Origin: Polytrichum commune
Taxonomy: Eukaryota; Streptophyta; Polytrichopsida; Polytrichales; Polytrichaceae
Length of the DNA: 64,000 nt
Assembly: GCA_950295325.1 (NCBI GenBank)
Contig: OX485804.1
Coordinates: forward strand, 30,876,001-30,940,000
Direction of reading: 5' to 3'
Position 1 is the first letter of the stretch; every line of letters begins with the position of its first letter. This document shows, piece by piece, positions 34,211-46,713 of this stretch. The position numbers and the translations under genes are program-made. Below the pieces are notes generated by a model. It saw only the letters and a list, made by a program, of their open reading frames with translations, did not search any database and was not told the DNA's origin.

Positions 34211-35095
34211 ATGGCGGTCTCCACCATGTTGAGCAGGGCCGGGTGCTTGCAGGCTGTTGCCGGCCTTCCATCACTAGGAGCCTCGCAGGTCAGGAGCTCC
34301 AATGCAGGGAAATCTCTACTCGCTAAGCTGGAGATTAGGGCTCCCCTTTCACAGCTGGAGAAGCGCACTTTAGTTGTGTCTGCGCAGCGAGACACTGACA
34401 CCCCTCTCGTAAGTAAATAATTCCTTCATGCATCACTTTGTATTTGGAAGTACAGATATGGCCATTGCAGGATAGGGCAAGGATTTGTGTCCCGAAGCTC
34501 CTAAATTATGTTTCTAGTGACTACAACATTCCACTTTATAATCAAATGCAAGAAGAATTTTACGTTCCCTCATCTGCTGCGTCTTATTTTTTATGGTCTT
34601 TTCTTGCAGCCTGGCACCAAGGTCGATCCCGAGAAGAAGGATGACCCTCTCCGCATCTTCGAGGGCTCCCCTGTCGAGAAATTCTACCGTCCCGAGAACG
34701 AGCGGCGCCCAGAGGATGGAAACATTAGTACCAACAGCCTGATGAAGTTTGACGGACCCGCACCGGAGACTATCAACAGCCGATTGGCGATGCTGGGAAT
34801 CACGTGGGCATTCGTGGCGGAGATTTTGACAGGGCAGAGTGTGTGGGAGCAGGTGACGGAGGGTCGAGGGTTGATCTACTTCCTGTTCGTGTCGCCCATC
34901 ATCATCGGCGCCACATTGATCCCCATGTACAACAAAGAGTCTCCCGACAGCAGGGCCAACGGGCCCTTTAATGCGCAGAACGAGAGATGGAACGGGCGAG
35001 CAGCCATGATAGGCTTGGTGGCACTGCTCATCACGGAGAACATTTACTTGAAGGGCCCACTCTTGGGCTTCATCCACAGCTCTCTCAACTTGTAA
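34211..35095 (+). CDS. ELIP: Early light-induced protein, copy C
   Basis: Exon 1 34211-34408 (198 bp) and exon 2 34610-35095 (486 bp) with a 201-bp GT-AG intron, phase 0, give about 227 aa. Exon lengths equal those of copies A and B. The transit peptide (MAVSTMLSRAG...) differs from A while the mature part is almost identical. ETINSRLAML and ERWNGRAAMIG carry the chlorophyll-binding Glu/Asn/Arg residues of helices I and III. The gene is in opposite orientation to A and B and separated from B by about 10.9 kb, of which 6.8 kb is the retrotransposon. It is expected in the thylakoid membrane in photoprotection. Confidence 0.95.
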
Positions 35096-37177
35096 ATTAG
35101 TGTACCACACATTCGACGACATGAATTTGGAGGCTGGTAGTCTGTAAATTGCTAGTGATCATGAGTGTACATCAAGTAGAGTAAACAACATCTTCACATC
35201 TCCGCTCGAAGTGAGAAATTAGCGTTGAGCTATCTCCAGGGTGTCTGCAGAGAAAATGTTTTTCTAGGATTTAGACGTTTCCAGAATGGAATTGATTTGA
35301 TTTGCGGCAAAACATTATCTCGAAAGTCTTGTATCACTTTTGTGAATTGTGAATGTCTGTTCTGTGAATTTAAGTAATATCTGTGATATAAATAGGAGAC
35401 TATATATGCGCTTTTTTGTGGATATGCTTCTATTGTAAATTATCTGGATGCAGTAACAGGACAACATCTGGTTCAATTTGTGCAGAGCGTAGGTACATTC
35501 TTTGAAATTTCAATTGTTACTGCCTCAAATATTAAAAATGCTGTATACCAGACACAACTGCTTTCTTAATATTTTGTCCGTAATATGAAACACAATCTTG
35601 CCAATATTAAAGAATGTACACGGAGTTTGATAGAAACCTTACAGTTTATATTTAATGGAGTGAACAAGCTTCTTCGGAGGTTGGAGGTTTGATACATTGG
35701 AATGTATTTCGACAACATGTAGAAGAGTGATCGTTGTCACATACACATCTGTGCCCATTAAATATTGTCTGCCTTCCAAACTGTAAACCTCTGCTCCAGT
35801 TAAGCTTTAGAAGTCAATCGGGTCAACAAATGAGTTTTGAAAAATTCCTGAAGCTTTTTCTTATTTGAGAAATTGTATGGCTTCTGTATCACGAAATTAC
35901 AAAGGTGTGTATACATGTGTAGACAAATATACTGTACTTCCTGGTCTAAATAAAAATGATCAATTTATTGCCGATGTTCCTTCACATCAACGCAGGATTC
36001 GGTAAGGGGAGAAGGTTTTGTTAGACCCAGAGAGGTAAAGTAGATAGTGCATTTCTGTGAAAGATTTTTTGGTACAGAAGTCATGTTTGCTGGATACGCT
36101 TATCCCTCATGCACAAGTTCGGTTGAAAGGAGGATAGTATATGAGGTGGAGGTGAGGAATGGAAAAGCATGCCTTTCTCGGTCTTTTGATTAACATCAAG
36201 CGCAGTGTTTGTGCTTATCAGTTTCATGAGACTTTTCGAGCCTAATGATATTGATCTAATTTTTCTCCGGGTGCGGGCTATATCAATATCTTGCTACAAA
36301 AGCGACATGTGTTCAACAAGATTGAACGACAATGTTTAGAAATTCTTAACCATTCTAGGTTTCGCAGTTCACTCTAAACTCTGGCGGACATCGAACATTC
36401 CCCTATGAACTTTTAGGGGGAGAGGTCTAGGCTGGGATAAGGCCTGGGCCTAGGGACTGCAACCCCTTGGACAATCCCCGACAAAAATCTCAATTTTATT
36501 TTCGATCCTGACCAAAAACATTGCTTGCACCACCCAATTTCGAAAGAAACTTGCCCTTGCATTCTTGAAGGCCATACGTCCACAAAACCCATCAAGATCT
36601 ACTGCCTGTTTGTATAAGAAACTTCAGAGCCGAAATTTACATCCCCCTCATACCCAACTAGCACATTATGAAACAAATACCAGGAGGACGTCCACTGCAT
36701 GTCCAAAAAACCCAGCCAACTGTATCGTCACTTTACAAAACCCCGACGACTGCATAAAGTTGAGAAAATTCATACTAACAACATAGGTTACAGTTAGAAA
36801 CTTAAGGTCCACGATTTACAATGAATGGAGAGGATGGTCTCAGCATACTCAGCACAATACTTGAATATCTATACATTCAATGTGCAACTCAGATATGAAG
36901 CATTTGTTGATCAATAACACAGGTAATGGATCTATCTTGGGAGTCCAATTCTGCCCTTCAATGCTACTTTATTCCCATGCCATCCTGAAGTTACAAAGGC
37001 TCAATTCTACTCCCAATGTACTGAGAGACCTAGAACGAGAAGTGTGGTCTCAGCTTTACAACTCCTTAATACAGAAACTGTCAGGATAAAAGAATCATAC
37101 TAATATTCCAAATTATGAAAGTGATGGAATTTCCCTAATCTTCCCCATGTGCTCCTAGTACAAATGCTCAGGAGAGC
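35096..37177. other. Intergenic between two convergent genes
   Basis: 3' sides of ELIP copy C (plus strand) and the pyrophosphorylase-like gene (minus strand). AT-rich unique sequence; no gene, RNA or element recognised. Confidence 0.6.
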
Positions 37178-40100
37178 CTACAAAATTATTTCTTCTTGAA
37201 CACTAATATTGAGAGTTTTGTGAGGTAGAACAATGCAGTTCACCACAACCACCTCATCTTCTACAGCCACATCTTCCCCTGTGCATGAGAAGGGCACAAA
37301 ACGTCAGAAAACTTATCAAATGCAAATTAATTGATGCGGTAACATAAGCCCCTAATGAGAATACTCATTTCTTAAATAGGAATATGTCATAATCTGATGT
37401 TCATATAGAAAAAAATCACCACCTAGCCATCTCCTAAATATATAAAACTTACAGGAAGCAAAATCTAGATGTTTGTAAAGGAAGATAATATCGAATTAGA
37501 ACTACACCCTGTCACATGAACCCCAATATTAAAACGATCCTGTAGAGCTTGTGACAACAGGCCACAACAGAATAAATGAACAAACTTTAGGGAAAGAGAA
37601 CACATCTAACATGGTACAAAACACTCACCAAGGATAGTGATGCCCAGCTTGGCATTGTAATCACCTCCTCCCTGAAACAAGATTGAAAAAAGATGAATAA
37701 GCTTAACAACAATTCACCAACAAAATGGATAGAATTTCCTTTAGTGAGCAACTAAAACTTATATAACCAAGTTCTATGCCTGCAATAGAACTCTGAGGTC
37801 GTATTCAACTGAGACTAGAGTGTCGGTCTATAACAAAGTTCTTATGAGATCTCCTAGCCAAACAAAGTTATTATATAGGACTGACTTACCTGGACACGAG
37901 CCCATCGACCGATTGTCGATTTCCAGCCAACAATTGAATGCATCACCACAGCATTTTCCTGCAACAATTTCATCCACTTACATCAGATTCCTGACCTGAA
38001 GTGGCATGGCCAGTGCAAATAAAAATCCTAGAGCCATAATTGTGTGCATTTTCATACCATTGTTGAATGTCATGGAGTATCACACAAAAGGTGAATCATC
38101 ACAAATATATAAAATGACAAAGCAAATAGTAGGGAAAGGAAGGATGTATGTGCAATCAAGCAATTGAGCCACACTACACAATTGTAACTGATATCAATAA
38201 CCATCATCCTCGTTATTGTTGTCATCTTAGAGAATAATTAACTACAGACTCTGTGGACAAGGTATTACATACTCAAAATACGTCTCAAAACAGATCGCAA
38301 CCAAGCAGGCAACAGATAAACTACTAGATTTACCTTGATTTCAACATCATCAAGAATGATGCACCCTATTAGGCGGGCTCCAGGCCCAATCCGAGCATTA
38401 GCAGATATTGAAACATTTGGCCCTAGCTGTCCCCCACCAAGTTACAGACACAGTCAGGGCTTTTTGACTTCAGATTACAATAATGTATACAACAGGTTCA
38501 TAAGAGATAAAAGCTTTCATATAATTATGTTGAGACATGTCTGGGAACAATTATGGGATGACTTCTCACTTTCATATTCCATGTACAATCCCTTACCTCA
38601 TAGCTACTATAGAGAAAGTTCCTAAAACAGTCCAGCTGGCATCAATTGTCAAGAGCGATCATGACTCAAAATCTCACACGATTCCTAAGTTTGTCTCAAG
38701 ATGACATGGAAAGTGAAATGTTTATTGGCAGGCAACACGTATGACTCCCTGCACTTACTAAAAGTCAGTGTACAAGAACCAAATTGCGTGGGCATGTAAC
38801 ATTAGAGAAGAAAGTAGTTGATATATCTAACCTTAGCTGTTGGATGAACTTTAGCAGAACGATGGATAAAAACATCCCCTAAAATTGTTGGCAACCTTTT
38901 GCCATCTCCAGAAGCCAAAAGCTCAGGCATGGTTGATCTGTACTGTGCTAGGTAAAGCGAGGAGCACCGTAATGCCATTCTGTAGTAGACACCTAATTCC
39001 TTATCAGTGATGTGAAACAATGTAATTCCATGTAACAATCACAGTGACACCTAGCCATCACAAACTGCATGAAAGAATTGAAACAAATACTTGACAGGCC
39101 TATGCAATGATTTGAACAATGCAAACAGGAGAAAAAGCACTTATTTCCACAAAAGAGTAAGCTACAATCAGAGGGTAGGCGTATAAAAGCACAAACATGA
39201 TAGAAACACATATTCTGCCAGTATACGTTTTATTTTTGTAAAGGCCTATTATGAAGACTGGGAAGGTATATAAGAAAGGCTTCGTAGATGGACATTAAGA
39301 AATATTAGACAACTCAAGTGCACCGCAGACAGTAAACCATGCACATAAAGACTGCCCTTACAAACACAAGGATTGTCAACAGTGCCATAGGTAGATGCAA
39401 GGTACAACCCCTGCCATCTGACTTTAACCAAAGCTGACAAAGTATGAGTGGAGAGCAATTATTCAATTGTAAGTAAACAGAGAAGCTAAAGATATGCTTT
39501 AACATTTTTATACTTACCCAGGCGTTTTGATCTGTTCCCAAAAATCATTTGTCTCAAAGGTATAAAGAGTCTTCTTGCCAGCTAGTGGGGTAAGAATATC
39601 TTGGTCTAGCCTCACAAAATCAGCCTGCATTGACCTTCAGCAAAATAAACTCATGTGTCAATGATTGCACTAAGGATTAGTCAATATAATCAAAATTATT
39701 GTAATCAAGATCCCTACCAAGCACAATCTCTTCACGCAGATATCCTGTTAAATAAACAAGCATTCAGAGACAGTTTCCAAGATTTTCACTATATTCAGTG
39801 ATTCATAATATCTACATTGACGGTTTCAATAAATTTCTGCTTTTCTTGAACTTACTTGCTGTTGGTGGCAGACTGAAGGGCTTCAAAACTTGAGAGGCGA
39901 CGGAGACTTGCTGTCAAATAAGACAATGCTGCCAACTCAGTATATTGCAACCAGGTCCTACATCATGCTAAGAAGTACTTCCTGGTCACTAGCTCTAAAA
40001 GCCACCTTCTTGATCAGAGTTTGCTGACAAATACAAACAACACATAAATACCATGAAAAGCTATAGACCAATCTAACAACTTCCCTGATTGCACTTCCTC

Positions 40101-42911
40101 AAATACATAGTCCTAGAGTACTTGAAATTATAAGAACAAGCATCATACTCGTCATACAATTAAGGAGGAGACTAAGAAGCTCACATCGTTCCTGCCTGCT
40201 TGACGCAACATCTCTGATAGCATTAAAAATCTCAGGTGTGAAAATATAAACTCCACAATTGATGAAATCACTCACCTACAAGACAACAATTATGTAAGGC
40301 AGGATCATACATTTGTTTCTCACAGCTTGTTGCTTCCAGATAGAGGAACCAACATCCCAGCACATTCAAAACAAATTGACCATTATATGATCGAATTAAC
40401 AATTTCAACCAAAGGTAGTAAAGAAAGTACTCTTCAATAGAACATATTCTGAAACTAGCAGTAGAAGAAAATTGAAAACAGGAGGCCAAGACATTACAAA
40501 TGTTTCTGGCTTCTCTGCATAATGCAACAGCTCGCCTGTCTTTGGATCAGCCACCAACTCACCAAATTCACTAGCCACCTCTTTTGAAACCTGACTCCAA
40601 TAAAACAGGACACCCTGTGAGCCTTCCAATACTCTTGCTTCAGTGGCTGAAGTAGAAAGAAAAGAGACTCAAATGGAGAGTTATAGTCAGTCATACGTTT
40701 GTCCAAATCTTCTGACCTACTCATTGAACTAGACGCATTTTCAGCACAATTAAATTGACCCACCTTTTTTACTAAGAGGGTACCAATGCCCTTGTGCTTC
40801 CTGTGGGCCTCTGCAAGCATAATACACCAACATTTCTTATTCCTCTTACAGCCAGAAGGTGGGCTTGTCTGTAATCCTATGGACTGAAGCAGGAGAACTT
40901 GGTATGGAGAAGACATAAATATTCCGAAGAGACCCCTCAACAAAGAACAAAAAAAAAGTTGAATTATTTCATAAAAGCGAGCTAACAGGCGATACTACCT
41001 CAACAGTGTATACTACATCACATCCAATTGCATCCATGCAGTCATTATACAAATATCTACACAGCAATTGTGATCACATTGTAGGCTCCAACAAATTGTG
41101 AGGTTACAGGCCATGAGCATACCAAGCATTGCAGTCAAAGGAAAGCTGCAGCACACATCACAATTCAACACAATAATGTCCGCCTGCACAAATCCAATCA
41201 TCAGTCTTTTAAGCAGCTGAGTATGCTGCGTTCCATTCCCTGCTGGAGTGTTTCAACATAGCACTTGGTGCAATGCTTAGAAATCTAGGTTAACTTATAT
41301 CTAAGGCACTCTAACCTAAAACCAGGGTACTACACATAACATGTGCAGTGTTGACCTCAATACTACAGCTTGCAACATATTCATGGCCAATGTCAATCTC
41401 CCAAACAACCTCTATAGTGCACAAAATGTGTGTCAAAGTGCTCAGCCTAGCCTGCACTATCCTTCTTTTTGGTGTAAGGGGGATAAAAGCACGTGGTGGG
41501 ATGTTGAAATGTATCATCCGCTTTTATTAATGACCTCAAAAAGAGCATAGAGGTAAAATATATAAGTTTAAAAGGCATGAAGTGTACAGGATCTTCTTCC
41601 ATGAGCAGGTCCTTGAAATTAAAAAGGCCACCTGCAGATCCATGGGGCTTGTCTTCACGGAGGTACCTGCAGCCGCAGTCAAGCACTTATGATCAGAGAT
41701 ACCGTTCGATGGCCAACAAATCACCCGAGCAAATGATTTCCACTTTCTTGCAGCATATTTTGATCAAAAGCTGAGGACTGACTAACCTCACAGGGACCTT
41801 GAGTTCATTTGAAAGGGCAGAAATGTAAAGGGAAAACTCCCGTTCTTCGTAAAACCCTATAAGGTACACTTGCGCCAAATCAGGTATCTGCAAACATCAT
41901 CAAGAAACCACCCACCATAAACAAGATACCTACATGCCCTCATTCTATGAACAATCACACACACACACATATATATACATACATATCCTATAGGATACCA
42001 GGATACGGCTTGCATGGACACCTAATATTTTCTTTCAGCAATTCATTTTTTATATCAATATGTTGCAGTAACAAAACAAATCTTACACCTAGAGACTGAG
42101 ATCAAAGGTCAAGACAGCGCCAGAAAATTTCGTGTCATGAACAGCATTAGTCTAAAGCCCTCAGTGTAATAATCCCAATCATCTTGTTGGTATTTCCTTG
42201 CAGATTTTTCAAAATCTCTTCCTTACGATTTACGAGTGAACCTGGACAACCCCATTAGTTTGGATCTTAGAGTATGCATCATCAGAAACTTAGCCGTATT
42301 TAGTCCGCTTAACATAAATAAATTGATCATCATCATCAGAGCAAGACAGACCAACTAACTACTATGCCCAGCACGCACCTTTTTGCAAGCAAGAATTGGA
42401 TGGTGAACCATAGGCTGACCAGCCAGTGGGAACAAAGGCTTTGCCAGATTGAACGAGAGTGGCCGGAACCGGGTACCTAATCCACCACCACAAAATGGCA
42501 CATAAATCATGTAAACAATTGTCTCATGTGTCGCTTAAATGCTCCCTAATCACAATAATAAAGAATTTCCAGCAAATTTGGCAGACAATGCCACCCGAAA
42601 TGCATGCGCTCATTCCAACTGAGTCAAACAAGAGCAACCTCGCCGTTTTCCAGACTAGATCTTCAAATCGTCACCCTCTCTTATACAACAATTCTCTCGT
42701 ATTCTCTCCGATTTCTCTCGCAATTTCCTCTCGAAAGAGATCCGTGAACGCCAGAACCTCAATGATCTGCAGACATTCACAATCAGGGTTTTCGTGGATC
42801 TCGATCCGTAGACGCACCTTTGGTCGGTCCTCCCATCATAATGACGGCCACGGTCTTGCCGTGCACACCGTTCGCTCCTTGCATATTGCTCCCGCTCTCC
42901 GTGTTCTCCAT
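37178..42911 (-). CDS. GMPPA: GDP-mannose pyrophosphorylase-like protein (GMPPA/KONJAC type), 16 exons
   Basis: Predicted exons: 42911-42818, 42476-42379, 41887-41787, 41666-41588, 41183-41123, 40810-40764, 40590-40498, 40275-40185, 39910-39860, 39744-39725, 39624-39518, 38979-38832, 38426-38334, 37958-37890, 37671-37629, 37278-37178. The total is 1,296 nt, 431 aa, in frame throughout. The N-terminal nucleotidyltransferase domain has [39 protein letters not shown] and [28 protein letters not shown] leads to the left-handed beta-helix ([35 protein letters not shown]). The C-terminus is VQEEIIL. In plants and animals this GMPPA branch is regulatory: it supports the catalytic GMPPB/VTC1 subunit that makes GDP-mannose for glycans and ascorbate. 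MGGPTKGTRFRP replaces the canonical GGxGTRLRP loop, as usual in this branch. The intron after 39860 uses a GC donor, and exon 10 is a 20-nt microexon. Confidence 0.92.
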
Positions 42912-43991
42912 GGCGACTCACTTCCTAAACAATAAACGCAATTGCGGTGCCAAATAATGTTGAATCGCCTCTCTTCCCGTCGCTTCTCTGCACTTCCTCT
43001 CGCTCCGAGAGCTCCAACCCCTCGCTCTGGTCTTTCGCCATCGCCACAGAGCTCCGATCCACCCCTATCGGACCCGACATCTTCCCATGGTTAGATTTCC
43101 CTTCTGGCGCGTACATCTCCGAGCCACGTAGATCCGACTACCCTGCATCTAGGTATATTGAGGTTTGAGTAGCCAGGCGCGGTGCGTCTACTTATTATTG
43201 TATTGGCTGACTTGGTGGGCCCGGCGTGCCACGAACTATGATTTACCTGCTATAATAACAAGATCTTCGTCTGAGACACATATCTGCGGTACCCTCACTT
43301 CCTCTTCAGTGTGCAAGTGTGAAGCCTTCACCACCCTCCAAATGCAAAATTGTCCTTCAAAAGTGCACCTCCATCCCAAAAAGTCCTTCATAATGATATG
43401 CTTGAGGGAAGATGTGCGTAACATTACTAAGCGATGTGCATTCGTTATGTGGGCCCTCATAAAATAACCAAGGGATGCATAAGACTCATATTCAAACTGA
43501 GCTCCCGGCATCCCATGGTGATATTGCTAGGGGTCCACGTCTGCTTGGTAATGTGTATGTGCCCTTCACTTAAAATGTTGAAAATAAAGTGGCCTTTGGC
43601 TATTGTTCATTCCAAAAAAAATCAAATTACTACACTACATATGATATTAGTGTCATTTATTATTTGGAGTTATTACTTCATCTTCTTATTCTTGATGTAC
43701 TTTTTTTTATTGTCGTAAAGATCTTCATGTTCTATAATATCCAAACAACCAATTTAACCTTTGGTGACAATAAATATGACGTAGAACTATTCCAACTAGT
43801 AAGTGATACTAAATACAGTATCTAGAGTAGTGCCCTTGCAATATTTAGTGGCTTCAACTGGCAGCCCACAATAACCCTAATGATGTAGATATTTGTGGCT
43901 CCTTGGGTTGTGTGATCATTTTTGTGCAATGGTTTCTCACTTCTAGACCCATACATAACATGTTTAGGGTTTTGTGACCATGGCTTGATTG

Positions 43992-44137
43992 CATAACATT
44001 ACTCAGCTAATGAGGTGTGTTCAGATACTCTCACTTCAAACTCAATCCGAAACGGTGGGATTTCGACATTTGGAGGCTTTATCCTCAAATCTATCGTTGG
44101 GCCCATGAACACAACTCATCAACTAAGTGATGTTATG
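43992..44137. mobile_element. MITE-like element, relative of 33673-33817
   Basis: Left end CATAACATTACTCAGCTAAT, right end inverted CATAACATCACTTAGTTGAT; arms of about 31 bp. A GGGCCC word lies next to the right arm as in the other copy. Confidence 0.65.
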
Positions 44138-44917
44138 TGAAGTCGAGTCCCAAAACTAACATAGCCAAATAGTTGCAAGTTTGCTTAATTGGTCGATGTC
44201 AATGCTAGTAAACAATCTCGAGCAAGAGGCGGAGGTCGTTGTCACGAATGAGAGGTAAATTTGGAAGGTTGACCGTTTGACAATTCCACTACATGGTGGT
44301 AGCTTGTGCTTCTAATAATCATGCATGAATCAAAAGCTCATATTATATCACATATTGATGGATACCTTTTCTTAATTACGATTTTAAAAAAACAACACGA
44401 CTCAAGTGTTGTATCTAGAGCTTGATTAAGTCAACTGACGGGCTATACTTAGATTGACATTTTCCGAGGAATTCATTTGAAGCCTTCACTCTCTCGAACT
44501 CGATCCCCACCTATATAGTGGACCCGGTATCCTCCTACAAAGTAGATCTCTCCACCGGCAAGTATATGTTTGAGTACCCTGGAGCGGGTGCACACTTATT
44601 CCATTGGTGCACCTACTTGATAGTTTATTGGCTAACTTGGTGGGCCACGAACCCATGTACCCGCTTCACATGACAACCAAGATCTTCGTGGGGGGTACAT
44701 ATCTCCAGTTTCCTAGATTCAGGGCATCGGAAATGGGGATTTCAGGTCCGTGCACTCATTATTCCATTGGTCCAGCTGCTTACGTTGGTGGGCACCACCA
44801 CAGTGTGTGCCACGAACTACTCCTCTGCAAAAATAACAACCACCGAGCATGTGCAAACTTTACTGTATTATTATTATTATTGCTATTTATTTATTCTTTC
44901 ATTTGTTGGCGGAGCAG

Positions 44918-45138
44918 TGATCGGGGAGATTTTTGGGCATGATCGGTTGACATCCTAATGTTTGCAAGTCCAACCGGTTACATGTTGACATCCTTCGGTT
45001 TTCCTTTACTAAAATTGGGGTATATTCTATAGATTATTCTATAAAGATTGGTAATTTTCTTGTAGTTTTGAACTTCAACCGGTTATTTTTCAAACTTAGC
45101 TGGTTCATATGTAACTAATTGTGGGTTCTCCCCGATCA
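44918..45138. mobile_element. Small inverted-repeat element (TGATCGGGGAGA ends)
   Basis: 221 bp with perfect 12-bp terminal inverted repeats TGATCGGGGAGA ... TCTCCCCGATCA and several AACCGGTT words inside. The left end continues TTTTTGGGCAT, similar to the lone end at 24147 (CCGGGGAGATCTTTGGGCAT). Probably a hAT-related MITE; target duplication not clear. Confidence 0.55.
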
Positions 45139-46469
45139 TAGTGGTGGAGGGAGTCTTTTCGGAGCACATCATCCAAAGGTAGAGGGTGATAAGGGTTAGT
45201 TTCCATGTAGGTTGCTCGCCCACCAGATTCTATGAAATTGGGGGTTGGAGGTGTTCGCATGTACATAAGCACAAGCCGCCATCCAACCACGTTTCTGGCG
45301 GTCTGCTAGGAAATGGAGGGTTGTGGACACATGACCGCTAGACTTCCATGCGTCCACAAACGAATTTTTAACCTGCAAGTGTCGGTCACCGAAGGTTATG
45401 AACACCGGTTTTAGAAAGAGGAGGAGACAATTTTAACTTGGAGGAGGAGGTTATTAGGTGGGCTCGGATTTGAGAAGGTGGGAGTAGCTAGTTGGCACAT
45501 ACAAACCCTACCCCACTAAAGTCCCTCTACATTTGGGTGGGTGTGTCCTTATTCATACTAGAATTAGGTGGGCGACCAACCTCCATGAAAACTCACCCTA
45601 AAATCAACACATGTAAATGCCTCCAAATTGCCAACACTCTACTACCTTCAAACGTTCCCCATGGTGTAGGAGTGTTTGGGCCCACGGAGTGACAGTTTTA
45701 AGTGCCATTAGTGGTGCCACCTTACAATGGCCTCCACTACCTTCATGCAAGGTAGGTGATGGGCTCCACTCTATCTCGGGTTGGTTCAAAGTGGTTTTAG
45801 GGTGGTTTGTTGGGGGGAGGGGGGGGGGGGGGAATAGTTCAGCCATTCTATTCACAAAGCCAAGGAGGTATGCCCACAACGCACAAAGGGGTCGGTTCTA
45901 GGCATAAAGGGGGATTGGTTCCCGAAATGCAAGGGGGTTCAATACCCCGGATGCAAGGTGACAATTTTGCAAGCGAACCGGCTGGGATCGTGTAGGTGGC
46001 CATGTGGCTTTGCACACCGTTTCTAATTGGGTTTTGATCTAGCTTGGGTCTAGCACCCAACTATGTTATGTTGGTTCTAGGTAATCTTGTGTTAGTTCTA
46101 GGCAATGAAGGTTGGGGTCCCTATCATATGCAAGGCCGTCATACATGGGGCCTAGGGATTGGTTTAAGGGAGCTAGTGGTTTTGACTATGAATATTCATC
46201 AAATTTTCAATTGAGGCTATAAATATTTTCTTTCTTTCTTTATACCCATGTTTAGCCCAAAGGACAATATGAATTCATTTTTATATCAACCACATAGTCA
46301 TATGTGTGTGCAATAGCTTAAAGTGTCGGTTTAAGCACCCTCTACCTTACCTATTTCATCATGAATTGAGCTTAGACGAAGAATGATGAGATACAAGTGT
46401 AACTCTCATCCATCCAAGTTATTAAAAGTATGACCCTTGTAGCTTTGTAGTTCATTCAAATCTATCTCT

Positions 46470-46713
46470 ATAGATAATAGACTATGCCACTTTTGCTCTT
46501 ACAATGCAGTCGAAAACAAGGCACACTTTCTGTTGGAGTGTCCCCTATATAATCCCATTAGGGATAAGTTTTTATCAATATTTGAGAATGTGGTTTTAGA
46601 TAGCCTCAAATATGTATTTCAATTGGATCACGTTGGCATTAGTCTCTATCTCACAAAGGCTACCACACTCCGCCACTCTATGGAATTAGCCGTTTTGAAA
46701 CCATCGTGATATA
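46470..46713 (+). pseudogene. LINE C-terminal fragment (zinc-finger end of a reverse transcriptase)
   Basis: A short open stretch reads LCHFCSYNAVENKAHFLLEC followed by PLYNPIRDKF. The CxxC...H...C pattern, HFLLECPLY and IRDKF are typical of the C-terminal finger of plant non-LTR retrotransposons. The reading frame ends at a TGA at 46708-46710 and no reverse transcriptase is visible upstream. It is an orphan remnant of a family distinct from the large LINE downstream. Confidence 0.6.

Larger units (their letters stand above)
42912..46482. other. Intergenic with MITE-like repeats
   Basis: The first 250 bp are promoter/5' UTR of the pyrophosphorylase-like gene. The segments 43130-43290 and 44560-44700 resemble each other (TTGGCTGACTTGGTGGGCC versus TTGGCTAACTTGGTGGGCC), so a diverged repeat family is present. 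A G16 run lies near 45820. No gene recognised. Confidence 0.5.
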
